Positions 16,570 through 24,545 of a DNA stretch of 33,791 nucleotides are shown in pieces (position 1 is the stretch's first letter; every line of letters begins with the position of its first letter). The stretch is from an uncultured Clostridium sp. (lineage in GTDB: Bacteria > Bacillota > Clostridia > TANB77 > CAG-508): NCBI GenBank assembly GCA_947303785.1, contig CAMYZH010000017.1, forward strand, positions 1-33,791, written 5' to 3'. The notes below the pieces were generated by a model. The model did not search any database and had not been told where the DNA came from. It was given only the letters and a program-made list of their open reading frames with translations. The position numbers and the translations under genes were made by a program.

Positions 16570-17143
16570 TTATATTTTTATATATATGTCTTTCCAATTG
16601 TTAACTCTAATAATTTCTTTTGTATCAAAGTTTTCATTTTGTTTTGAAGTCATAATAAATGTTTTTATTCCTAATTTTTGTATATCATAACAATTTTTTA
16701 TAGAATCGTCAATAAATAAGTCTATATTGTTTTTTTGGGCAATTCCTCTTTTATCTAAGTGTCCTATGTACAACTTATGATAATGAATATTATTCTTTTG
16801 AAGCCATTTTTTAGTCATTCTTTTTATTTTTCCAAATCCTTTTTCCCATCTTGCTGTAATAATTATAATTTCATTATTCTTATATAATTTATTAATTATA
16901 TCAACCGCATCATCTTTTGGTTCTACATTTTTTATAGCTTTTTCATAATATAAGTCCCCAAATTTTTTTATCTTCATCTTCGGTCCATCCATAATAATCT
17001 TTTATCCACAATGGATTAGATGAATCTATCGTACTTGTTTTATATTCTCTATTTAAAACTCTTTCTATGTATTCTTTTGCATAAATATCTACTTGTTCAC
17101 TAGTTTTTGAAATTGTATCATCTATGTCTATTCCTATTCGCAT
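16570..17143 (-). pseudogene. NT5C-type HAD 5'-nucleotidase-like protein, split by a frameshift
   Basis: Two frames together make one HAD-superfamily protein of about 190 residues. The first piece has MRIGIDIDDTISKTSEQ (HAD motif I, DxDDT) and ends at 16943; the second picks up at DLYYEKAIKNVEPKDDA and carries IIITARWEKG (motif II), the Lys-rich middle, and DLFIDDS (motif III). The join falls at EDEDKK/IWDLYYEK: dropping one C of the CCCC run at 16956-16959 restores one frame, although an indel in the adjacent seven-T run would do so too. I start at the ATG at 17143, preceded by GAGG, rather than at 17170. Relatives are NT5C-like deoxynucleotidases of unknown substrate. It is 31 bases after malQ. 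Dead gene or homopolymer error cannot be told from here. Confidence 0.82.
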
Positions 17144-17174
17144 CTTTTCCTCAAGCTCCTTTATTTTCATATAT

Positions 17175-18500
17175 TTAAATCGTAAAATCGTGTATTCTTT
17201 CCCTCAAGTCATTAAAATCAGTAAGTTTCCATGACCAGTTTTTATCATCTTTAGTACCAGGAACATTAATTCTAGCCGAATCATCTAAACCTAATATATC
17301 TTGAACCATAACGATTGCAATTTTTGATTTACACTTCAAGCTGTATTGCATAATCCCGTGATTTACATTAATATCATTACACTCATTTTTTCTTAAAAAT
17401 TCTTTTAATTTTTGTTTATGAATATCATCTAATATTTTATACCAACCGTAAATAGTACTGCAGTCATGATTTCCAGGAAAAACTAAAACATTTTCAGCTT
17501 CATTATCCCTATCATATAAATTATTTAAATCTATAGTAAATTGTAAAATCTTTTGCCTTGTAAAACCATAGTGTTCCCTCAAAGCAACAGTTTCTTCTCT
17601 AATATCCCCAAGGTCTTCAATAATTAAACTCTCTACATTAACACTTTTATCTTTAAATAATTCATCAAAAAAGCCATAACTTACACCATCAACATAGAAA
17701 CCCTCTTTACCTGATTTCCCAAATGGAATTTTAAAAAATGAATCATATCCTCTAAAATAATCTACTCTAACCTTATCAAATAATTTCAAATAATATTTAA
17801 ATCTTTTGACTAAATATTGATAATTATCTTTTTTTATATTATCCACATTATATACAGGGCCTCCCCAATGTTGTCCATCATTATTAAAGTAATCAGGCGG
17901 TGTTCCAGCTTCAAAAGTAAACTTTCCATTTTTCATTTCAAAACATTTTGAATGATATTTTGTTTCAGCAGAATCAAAAACAGGATAAACAGGCATATCT
18001 CCTATAATTTCAACATTTTTTGAGTTCGCATATTTTTTAAGTTCCATCCACTCTTTATATAAAATGTATTGCAAAAAAAGATAGTATTCCTTATCTTCTC
18101 CAGTTTTGTCACTCATAAATTTAGCATATTCTTTTATTTCATCACATTTTATAAATTTCCTATAACCAGGACTTGGCTTAAAATTAGAAAAAGCTTCTCT
18201 GCAATATTTATCTTTATAATTATCATAAACAACTCTATCTTTTATTTTTCTTTTTCCTAATCTTTTAACTAAACCATATTCCTTAAGTTTATCTAAAGAA
18301 ATATATTCCTCATTAATAGCATAGTAACTTGTAGGTGAATATGGAAGCTTATCACAAGCATTAATAGGTAATACTTCCCAATATTTAATTCCATTTTCAC
18401 TTAAAATATCAATAAATTCATATGCTTCATACCCAAAATCTCCAATTCCATAATTACTTGGAAGTGAAAATACTGGAAGAAGAACACCTCTATCTTTCAT
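17175..18500 (-). CDS. malQ: 4-alpha-glucanotransferase (GH77, amylomaltase)
   Basis: A 441-residue disproportionating enzyme that transfers alpha-1,4-glucan segments in maltodextrin and glycogen use. The frame extends to 18530, but GAGGAGAAAGTT before the ATG at 18500 sets that start (MKDRGVLLPVFSLPS). GH77 signatures: YSPTSYYAINEEYI, EIIGDMPVYP, GTPPDYFNNDGQHWG, the nucleophile in VRVDYFRGYD (D247), the acid/base in IIEDLGD (E295), and the third carboxylate in PGNHD (D346). It is about 50 residues shorter than the usual 500 but all catalytic parts are present. The upstream extension of the frame and the 100 bases ahead of it are occupied by the REPIN-like repeat, which may have separated malQ from its promoter. 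Confidence 0.94.
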   Translation of the reverse strand: MKDRGVLLPVFSLPSNYGIGDFGYEAYEFIDILSENGIKYWEVLPINACDKLPYSPTSYYAINEEYISLDKLKEYGLVKRLGKRKIKDRVVYDNYKDKYCREAFSNFKPSPGYRKFIKCDEIKEYAKFMSDKTGEDKEYYLFLQYILYKEWMELKKYANSKNVEIIGDMPVYPVFDSAETKYHSKCFEMKNGKFTFEAGTPPDYFNNDGQHWGGPVYNVDNIKKDNYQYLVKRFKYYLKLFDKVRVDYFRGYDSFFKIPFGKSGKEGFYVDGVSYGFFDELFKDKSVNVESLIIEDLGDIREETVALREHYGFTRQKILQFTIDLNNLYDRDNEAENVLVFPGNHDCSTIYGWYKILDDIHKQKLKEFLRKNECNDINVNHGIMQYSLKCKSKIAIVMVQDILGLDDSARINVPGTKDDKNWSWKLTDFNDLRERIHDFTI

Positions 18501-18521
18501 AACTTTCTCCTCTTTCGTATC

Positions 18522-18554
18522 GAGTGTCAAATGGGACGGGCTTTTTTGACACTC
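18522..18554. repeat. REP-like palindromic unit, left arm
   Basis: A 33-base unit that starts GAGTGTCAAA and ends TTTGACACTC, itself an imperfect palindrome, with TGGGACGGGC in the middle. It recurs in inverted orientation at 18605-18636. GTGTCAAA...GGGACGG...TTTGACAC units of this kind are, to my recollection, common in Firmicutes and are associated with REP-type elements and their Y1 (RAYT) transposases. It is more GC-rich than its surroundings and lies in the malQ leader. Confidence 0.85.
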
Positions 18555-18598
18555 TTTTAATTAAAAAACTGCAATCGATAAAATTTAATAAAAAAATA

Positions 18599-19213
18599 TC
18601 ATTTAGTGTCAAAAAAGCCCGTCCCATTTGACACTCCCTTAGAATTATAAAGCTCAATCATATTTCTTCCTTGATCTTCTGGATCAAAATCAACATCTTT
18701 AACTCTCAATTTATATTCATTATCTTCAGAAAAAAATTTATATGCTATATTATGTTGAACCCACTCATATACCATATCTTCCGCCGTTCGATATGAGTTA
18801 AAATCTTTTCCATGAATCTTATGCTCATCTAATAATGCCTGACAAATTTTAGCCATATCTTTTCTATTTTTAATTTTATATGAATCAATTATTTTCCAGT
18901 TATCATATGTATATATTGCTGTAAATTTTTCCCCATTGTATTCAAAATAATAATTTGAACCATTTCCATCCACATCTACTAACTCAATTTTAGTTTCTAT
19001 GTCTAATCTCGATTCCCTTTCATGCTCTTCTTTTGTTTCAACAAAGTTTTCGTTCTTTTTCTCAGTCTGAATCGTTTTTTCTGTTTCTTCTTTTGTTATA
19101 TTTAAATCAGTATTATTAGATACTTTATTGTCAAACTTATTATTATCTATAATCCAAACACCTATTACAATAAGAATTAATAGTATTGTAATTGTTATAA
19201 ATTTCTTTTTCAT
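18599..19213 (-). CDS. Membrane-anchored protein, C-terminus altered by a repeat insertion
   Basis: A 204-residue protein not recognised. MKKKFITITILLILIVIGVWII is a membrane anchor or signal sequence without a lipobox cysteine. A charged linker (about 25-75) follows, then a compact domain (about 75-190) with IETKIELVDVDGNGSNYYFEYN, KFTAIYTYDNWKIID and a helical end, YRTAEDMVYEWVQHN. The last 12 residues (GVSNGTGFFDTK) are encoded by the right arm of the REP-like repeat, so the native C-terminus has probably been replaced or trimmed. GGTGGAGG precedes the ATG. A possible promoter is at 19229-19257. Confidence 0.75.
   Translation of the reverse strand: MKKKFITITILLILIVIGVWIIDNNKFDNKVSNNTDLNITKEETEKTIQTEKKNENFVETKEEHERESRLDIETKIELVDVDGNGSNYYFEYNGEKFTAIYTYDNWKIIDSYKIKNRKDMAKICQALLDEHKIHGKDFNSYRTAEDMVYEWVQHNIAYKFFSEDNEYKLRVKDVDFDPEDQGRNMIELYNSKGVSNGTGFFDTK
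18605..18636. repeat. REP-like palindromic unit, right arm (inverted copy)
   Basis: A 32-base exact inverted copy of the left arm, 50 bases away. Together they can fold into a long stem, the layout of a REPIN. It lies inside the 3' end of the gene at 18599-19213 and supplies its last codons (VSNGTGFFDTK). Confidence 0.85.
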
Positions 19214-19228
19214 AAATCCTCCACCTGC

Positions 19229-19257
19229 ATAGTATCATAAAAATATGTAGTTTTCAA
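19229..19257 (-). promoter_or_regulatory. Possible promoter of the 18599-19213 gene
   Basis: On the minus strand: TTGAAA (19252-19257), 17 bases, TACTAT (19229-19234). The -10 matches the consensus at four positions and the leader would be very short, so this is tentative. Confidence 0.35.
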
Positions 19258-19344
19258 GAAAACTATTTAGTTAAGTTTATATAAATTTGTAAATCATGAT
19301 AAGTATAAAAACAAGAATAAATCAAATTTTCAAAAAATAAACGG

Positions 19345-19366
19345 GGGTATCCCAAATAGGATACCC
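19345..19366 (-). terminator. Intrinsic terminator ending the giant-protein transcription unit
   Basis: Stem GGGTATCC/GGATACCC (19345-19352 with 19359-19366), six-base loop, followed on the minus strand by CCGTTTATTTTTTG. Flanking AAATAAA/TTTATTT adds further pairing. It lies downstream of the gene at 19513-19971. Confidence 0.8.
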
Positions 19367-19391
19367 TCATTTATTTCATGTAAAGATTTTA

Positions 19392-19496
19392 TTAATGGTC
19401 TATCTTTTCCCACTTCTCATAGAGCTTTAATGCCTCTATGGCAAGTTGGAGCTCTTTTTCTGTGGGGCGAGGCAGAATGATTGCTTGTAAATACAT
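19392..19496 (-). CDS. Possible small protein or gene remnant, GC-richer than surroundings
   Basis: A 34-residue open frame, MYLQAIILPRPTEKELQLA onward, ending EKWEKIDH. It begins 17 bases after the stop of the 19513-19971 gene and has no clear ribosome binding site. The codons (CTG, CGC, CCC, GAG, CTC) and a base composition near 45% GC differ from the roughly 27% GC neighbourhood. It could be the tail of a gene lost by deletion, a small translated gene, or chance. I do not recognise the sequence. Confidence 0.25.
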   Translation of the reverse strand: MYLQAIILPRPTEKELQLAIEALKLYEKWEKIDH

Positions 19497-19512
19497 ATTC
19501 CGCACTACAAAT

Positions 19513-19971
19513 TCAATCTTTTCTATGAAAAGTAGCCACAATTCTCTTATATATTCTTGAAAATATACTTTCCTTATAAACAACCATATCTGAAGATTCC
19601 TCTTCAACATAAAGTTGTTCTGTATTTGGCACACCTTTTATTTCCGCATAAAAAACGTTATTAGGATCATATTTATTTCTTTTTTCTTCTTCTATCTTTT
19701 GCTCATTAATTCTATGAATTCTATCCATAAAAGCCCTTTGCTCATCATTTAGCAAATACTTCATCTTTAAATATGATAAAATAGCAATAGTATCTCTTGG
19801 TAGATTTTGCTCATTTAATTTTTTAGATTCATCGAAATTCCATATATAATTTTTATCTTTTTTATTTTTTATCATAATTCTTATATTTTCAGGAATTTTT
19901 TGAATATTTTCTACTGATAAATATTTTATTACCTCATCAACCTCTACAAGCCTTTTAGCAAATTCAATCAT
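19513..19971 (-). CDS. Small charged protein of unknown function, downstream of the giant pair
   Basis: A 152-residue protein, probably cytoplasmic and mostly helical. The N-terminal part (MIEFAKRLVEVDEVIKYLSV, then IPENIRIMIKNKKDKNYIW, then LPRDTIAILSYLKMKYLL) resembles, from memory, a hypothetical family common in gut Firmicutes; this was not checked. A Glu/Lys-rich middle is followed by a basic, amphipathic end, IFSRIYKRIVATFHRKD. AGAAGG precedes the ATG. It follows the C-terminal piece of the left giant gene by 48 bases, with no terminator between, so it may be cotranscribed with it. No catalytic motif is seen. Confidence 0.65.
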   Translation of the reverse strand: MIEFAKRLVEVDEVIKYLSVENIQKIPENIRIMIKNKKDKNYIWNFDESKKLNEQNLPRDTIAILSYLKMKYLLNDEQRAFMDRIHRINEQKIEEEKRNKYDPNNVFYAEIKGVPNTEQLYVEEESSDMVVYKESIFSRIYKRIVATFHRKD

Positions 19972-20019
19972 AATTAACCTTCTTTCTGTTTTTATTTCAC
20001 AATGTAAGTATTCATATGT

Positions 20020-21459
20020 TTAATCATCTCCAACACGTTTAGTATTATCTTTTTCTGTCAACAATTCATCAACTTCTCCTACCTCACTAGTTGTAAATCT
20101 TTCTTCCACATCTTTTCTAGCAATATCTTCTGGAGTTACTAAAGTCCTTTTCCCCGAATCAATAGCTAAAGGTTCCAGTTCTTCTCTAATTGTCTGTAAT
20201 TCTTCAGCTAATTTGAAAAATCCAGAAAAAGTTAGACCATCAATAAAATTGACATGTCTATATTCATATTTTTTATGGTTTTCCCCAAAATCAAATATTG
20301 GATATTTAGCAGTAGCCATACGAAATATTTGATCTTTTGAGTCACTTCCTTTTTTCACTTCTTCATAATTCTCTAAAAAACTATCAATTGCATCTTTGAA
20401 CGAACCTCCATTTTGTAATATCCAGTTCTCAATTCCAACTCCTCCAAATCCGCCATATTCTGTTGCACCAGAACTGCCTTTTAGTTTATATAATCCCCTT
20501 TCTTCTAACAATCTTTTAGCAAGAATAATATTAGCTATTGTATACTTATATCCTTCTGGATCGGTTTTCTTTATATTTTCTAATCTATCCTTTAAGCACA
20601 TATCTGTTGTATAATAAAGATCTTCATCTTTAGGCAAAAATGTCACATCTATATCAAGCAATTCTTCTTCTCCATCAATTTTGGCTTTTTTAAACTTAAG
20701 AATTCCTCCTTCAGAAAACGCTCTCTCACAATCTTCCTCAGAAGATTGTACACCTAAAGAATCTTTTAATGCAGCTTTAAACTCATTAAACTTATCTTCG
20801 TCTTCCATTAATCTTTTATCAACTCTTAGAATAAAATCGAAATCTCCTTTATTAGGTAGTAAGTTCGTACCTCGTTCAGTTGAACCAATATTTATAAATT
20901 CTGCAAATCCTTCTGTAACATTTCCAGTAAGATGATTTTCCATACCTAAGCCAAATTTTTCACTTAATGTTTTTGACACTACTCTTTCTATTGCACTTCT
21001 TTTTCTTCTTGCCATTCTCTGATTTATAGAATTTTCAATATCTCCATCTGGAAATATTTCATCTACAATTTTTTGTGATTGAACAGTTCTAGCAGAATTA
21101 CTTACAACAAAATCATCAGCCCCATAATATGATAAACCTTTCATTTTTTCTCTGATATCTTTATAATCTTTATCAGAAAAAACCTTTTTACCATCTTTGG
21201 CAGTATAAACAGGAATATTCTTCCCTGCCATCGCTAATACATATCCTATTCTCACATCATAATCACATTTAAGTATTAAAGCAAACTTCTTCTTTTTCTG
21301 CTCGTCATTATTTTCATCATTATCAATTTCATTATTTCCAATAGCAATACCTGTTCTAATGCAATAATGATCAGCACCGTAAAAAACTTTTAAATACTTC
21401 TGATTTAGATTTTCTATAATTACCACTAATTCTTGAATTTCTATTACGTCTAATTTCAT
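20020..21459 (-). CDS. Left giant paralogue, C-terminal piece: class I nucleotidyltransferase domain
   Basis: This frame corresponds to the last third (about 450 residues) of the intact protein at 24546-29015; its own first 25 residues are out-of-frame readthrough and its ATG has no ribosome binding site, so it is a fragment of a frameshifted gene rather than a separate one. It carries GSTERGTN, then DFDFILRVD, then LLDIDVTFLP, the GS/DxD/D pattern of nucleotidyltransferases, and then the helical segment IANIILAKRLLEERGLY with YGGFGGVGIENWILQNGGSF, which is like the second domain of archaeal CCA-adding enzymes. All carboxylates are kept. The frame upstream changes at about 21381-21386 (a six-A run) to 21371-21586, and again at 21593 to the N-terminal piece. 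Confidence 0.8.
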   Translation of the reverse strand: MKLDVIEIQELVVIIENLNQKYLKVFYGADHYCIRTGIAIGNNEIDNDENNDEQKKKKFALILKCDYDVRIGYVLAMAGKNIPVYTAKDGKKVFSDKDYKDIREKMKGLSYYGADDFVVSNSARTVQSQKIVDEIFPDGDIENSINQRMARRKRSAIERVVSKTLSEKFGLGMENHLTGNVTEGFAEFINIGSTERGTNLLPNKGDFDFILRVDKRLMEDEDKFNEFKAALKDSLGVQSSEEDCERAFSEGGILKFKKAKIDGEEELLDIDVTFLPKDEDLYYTTDMCLKDRLENIKKTDPEGYKYTIANIILAKRLLEERGLYKLKGSSGATEYGGFGGVGIENWILQNGGSFKDAIDSFLENYEEVKKGSDSKDQIFRMATAKYPIFDFGENHKKYEYRHVNFIDGLTFSGFFKLAEELQTIREELEPLAIDSGKRTLVTPEDIARKDVEERFTTSEVGEVDELLTEKDNTKRVGDD

Positions 21460-21554
21460 GTGGTTTCATTCTTTCGCTTACTCTTTGACTAAATTCCCCT
21501 TCTCTAACATCTAATCTCAAATTTTTACTTTTCTTTGAAAACTCTATAGATGTA

Positions 21555-24440
21555 TCATTCTGTACATCTAATAATGCAATAATCAAATCTCCGATTTATA
21601 CTACTACTTGATTGATCAATTATATTCCATACTGACTTTTCTTCAACTTCAGGCAGAACAATACTAAAATCTGTATCTAATGGTGTGTTATCAGAATGAC
21701 TATCATATCCCAAAAACTCTCCTGCTCTTAAACCATCTTCTAAAATACTTTGCAAAATAGTCAAATCTAACGAACTTGCATGAATTAAGTCTCCAGCTTT
21801 TAAAGATATTACATCTTGATCGTAATTTCTTTTATGATTTGCTTTTTCTACAGCTTTCATATGTTTCTCAATTTTATCAACTGTATCTATTCCATCAAAA
21901 AGATGTTGATATGGTCCAATAAATTGTTTTAAAATTCGATTTGGTAAATCTCTAATTTTTCCATCTAGTGAATATCTTTTCCCTAATATTTCAAAATCTT
22001 CTTTAATACTTCCTGTTAATTTAAGGCTTTTTTTCTCTCTTTCGTCGACTTTTTTAGCATCTGAAATTTCATATAAACTATAAATTATATCTATAAATTT
22101 TAAAGCCTTTTGTTTATCTGTTTCACTTAAGGAATCCTTATCTTTTCCGTTAATCATTACAAGCTCATATATTTCATTTCCTTCTTTTAAGTCCTTAATA
22201 AAATCTCTTAATGTTTTACTATTTGAATCGATTGCAATTCTAAATAAGTCAGAAAAAATAATTCTTTTACTATATGACATACTTTTAGAACTCAGTAGCA
22301 CAGGAGATAATTTATTACTTTCAAAATTAATCTTTGATTCATCATATCCTAACAATTCAAAATATTTGTAAAACTTTATAAAATTAGGAACATTTCTTTT
22401 TGAAAAAATATTTTCAATTTCTTCTAATGTGTCTTCTGCTTTACTTATATCTGTTGATAATCTTTTTAAAATAATATTACCATTTTGAGAAATAAACTGT
22501 GAACCATTTTTAAAGACTCTATCTATAATATTTTTCCCAAATTTTGGTATTCCACCCATAATAGTTTCAAAATTGGCCTTATTAAGTAATTTTTCCTTTC
22601 TAAAATATCTCAATGTCGTCAAATCTTTTTCACTAAATAATAATAGGTTATTTAAAACTGACCAAAAGTTTTCTTTAATTAAAATTTCATCAAGTTTGTT
22701 ATCCTCATTATAATTAGCTATCATTAATAATTCTTTTAGATGACCTGTTGGTATATTTTCTAAGCTGTGTTCATTAATATTTGGTATATTGCTTAAGTTA
22801 TATTTAGTAATCAAAGCCTTTATTATTGATCTTTTATTATCTTCAATATCTTCACTAATAAATCTTTTGCCAAAAAATTTAATATAAAACTTTCCAGTTA
22901 AGTACTTGTAACTATCTTGTAGTTTATTTTTTATAGGATCACTTGATTCTGTATGAATTCTACCTTCAAGTATTGATATCAGATCATTATATACATCTAT
23001 GGTCAAATTTTCAGTTAATAACATTAAATTACTTGGATCTATGTTGCCATCTTTAAATCCATATTCAAAAAACTTTTTTAAATACTTTTCCTGTATTTGC
23101 CAAGGAATAAAAACCCAATCCCTATGCGAATTACTTATCTGGGTATATAAATTCTCAACTCCATAAGTTTCTTCATAGCTTTCTAAAATCTCTGCCAATA
23201 ATTCATTATCATGAATTCTAAATAAATACTCTTTTAATTCAATCTCACTAGCTTTTATTTTGCCCGATTCATCCCTATGTTTATCCACTATTTTTGCTTT
23301 TACTTTATCACTCTTTGAATAATGCATAAGCATTTTATCTATTTCTTTATATTTTTCATTTAATACTATTTCTTCATATATATCATCTATTAATTCAATT
23401 TGAAATTCTTCATTTCGTAAATCTTCCCAAAAATCTCCATAAGCATCCTCAATTTTATAATATCTTTTTCTATATAAAGCTATTATATTATTTAAATGCT
23501 TTTTTAATAATGAAACACTTAAACTGGGCGAAGACAAAGTTTGAATAAATAGGTCCATATCATTTTTTTTAATTGAATCTTGAATTACTCTTTCCATCCA
23601 AGATTGATTTTCATTTACAATCACTGGTGGCAATCTTTCTATTAATGATAGAAATACAGATGAACTTATATTATCCTTATTAAAAAAAGAATTATACTCG
23701 TCCATCATCTGGGAACACTCTTCAATCGTGAGCTTAACTCCATATGGAACAACTCCACATCTTAAACACCCTTTATAATACACTAATTTTTGAGAATCAT
23801 CAAAATACTTTTTCCAATCATTATTGTACAAATCATAAAAATAAAACTCTCCTTTATGAGCATTACGATTATAGGATATTAAATTGCACCCCTTAACAGG
23901 ACCAAATATTTTCGTTTCATCAGCAAAATTATCCATATCGAGATTTGCACCACTGTTTTCTAGATTTATCAAATGTAACTCTGGAAAATAATAGAAACTC
24001 TCAGGCAATACTTGGCTCAAATCGCTATTGTTTAAGATAAGATAAACTTTCATCCTTTCATCTTCATAAAATTTTTCAATTTGATTATTTTCTTTTTCTA
24101 GCAAATCATCAAATTCATCTGTTTCAGAATAAGTTAATAAATCTTCTAAAGAAATCTTAAGATTTCTTATTTTTTCTTCTATTATTTTAAATAAGTTTTG
24201 TATTTCCTCTGGATATTTTTTTATTATATCTTTATAACTAACACCTTCTTCTGGCAAAAAATCTTCTTCAGTAAAAAAAATATCTTTATCCAAAATTAAA
24301 TTTCTGAATTCATTATTAGAAAAACCATATATTTCTCTAATAATGCAATAAAATATATTATTTAATTCATCACTCCATCTTAAGCGAGCTTTTAATTCTA
24401 AAAATTCATCATTACTAAGTACTCTTCTATCTTCAGCCAT
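21555..24440 (-). CDS. Left giant paralogue, N-terminal piece (frameshifted copy)
   Basis: A 961-residue piece matching residues 1 to about 953 of the neighbouring 1489-residue protein. It starts MAEDRRVLSNDEFLELKAR behind GTGAGGTTAAAATG, the same start context as its paralogue. Shared blocks include NSDLSQVLPESFYYF, INLENSGANLDMDNF, KGCNLISYNR and, near the end, DLIHASSLDLTILQSILEDG with GYDSHSDNTPLDTDFSI. The frame ends in an out-of-frame tail (INRRFDYCIIRCTE); the correct reading continues at 21371-21586 (GDLIIALLDVQNDTSIEFS), which needs removal of one base, the plus-strand G at 21593. If both frameshifts are real, a truncated protein without the nucleotidyltransferase is made. Confidence 0.8.
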   Translation of the reverse strand: MAEDRRVLSNDEFLELKARLRWSDELNNIFYCIIREIYGFSNNEFRNLILDKDIFFTEEDFLPEEGVSYKDIIKKYPEEIQNLFKIIEEKIRNLKISLEDLLTYSETDEFDDLLEKENNQIEKFYEDERMKVYLILNNSDLSQVLPESFYYFPELHLINLENSGANLDMDNFADETKIFGPVKGCNLISYNRNAHKGEFYFYDLYNNDWKKYFDDSQKLVYYKGCLRCGVVPYGVKLTIEECSQMMDEYNSFFNKDNISSSVFLSLIERLPPVIVNENQSWMERVIQDSIKKNDMDLFIQTLSSPSLSVSLLKKHLNNIIALYRKRYYKIEDAYGDFWEDLRNEEFQIELIDDIYEEIVLNEKYKEIDKMLMHYSKSDKVKAKIVDKHRDESGKIKASEIELKEYLFRIHDNELLAEILESYEETYGVENLYTQISNSHRDWVFIPWQIQEKYLKKFFEYGFKDGNIDPSNLMLLTENLTIDVYNDLISILEGRIHTESSDPIKNKLQDSYKYLTGKFYIKFFGKRFISEDIEDNKRSIIKALITKYNLSNIPNINEHSLENIPTGHLKELLMIANYNEDNKLDEILIKENFWSVLNNLLLFSEKDLTTLRYFRKEKLLNKANFETIMGGIPKFGKNIIDRVFKNGSQFISQNGNIILKRLSTDISKAEDTLEEIENIFSKRNVPNFIKFYKYFELLGYDESKINFESNKLSPVLLSSKSMSYSKRIIFSDLFRIAIDSNSKTLRDFIKDLKEGNEIYELVMINGKDKDSLSETDKQKALKFIDIIYSLYEISDAKKVDEREKKSLKLTGSIKEDFEILGKRYSLDGKIRDLPNRILKQFIGPYQHLFDGIDTVDKIEKHMKAVEKANHKRNYDQDVISLKAGDLIHASSLDLTILQSILEDGLRAGEFLGYDSHSDNTPLDTDFSIVLPEVEEKSVWNIIDQSSSSINRRFDYCIIRCTE

Positions 24441-24491
24441 TTTAACCTCACTATTAAATCATTAGTTTAGAATCTTTATTTTACTATTATT

Positions 24492-24520
24492 ATTTTATAA
24501 ACCATTCCTATTATTGTAAA
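24492..24520 (-). promoter_or_regulatory. Promoter of the left giant gene
   Basis: On the minus strand: TTTACA (24515-24520), 17 bases, TAAAAT (24492-24497). The same element, with the same spacing and -35, is found ahead of the paralogue at 29068-29096, so the duplication included the promoter. Confidence 0.7.
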
Positions 24521-24545
24521 TACATATGTACATTTCACTACATTT

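Noticed and set aside
19497..19634. N-terminal extension of the 34-residue frame, overlapping the gene at 19513-19971
   Set aside because: The overlap part is out of frame with a well-supported gene and looks random; only the part after 19513 might be real.
20681..20935. Plus-strand frames opposite the nucleotidyltransferase region (also 25252-25476)
   Set aside because: The two frames match each other only because the minus-strand genes are paralogues; no ribosome binding sites.
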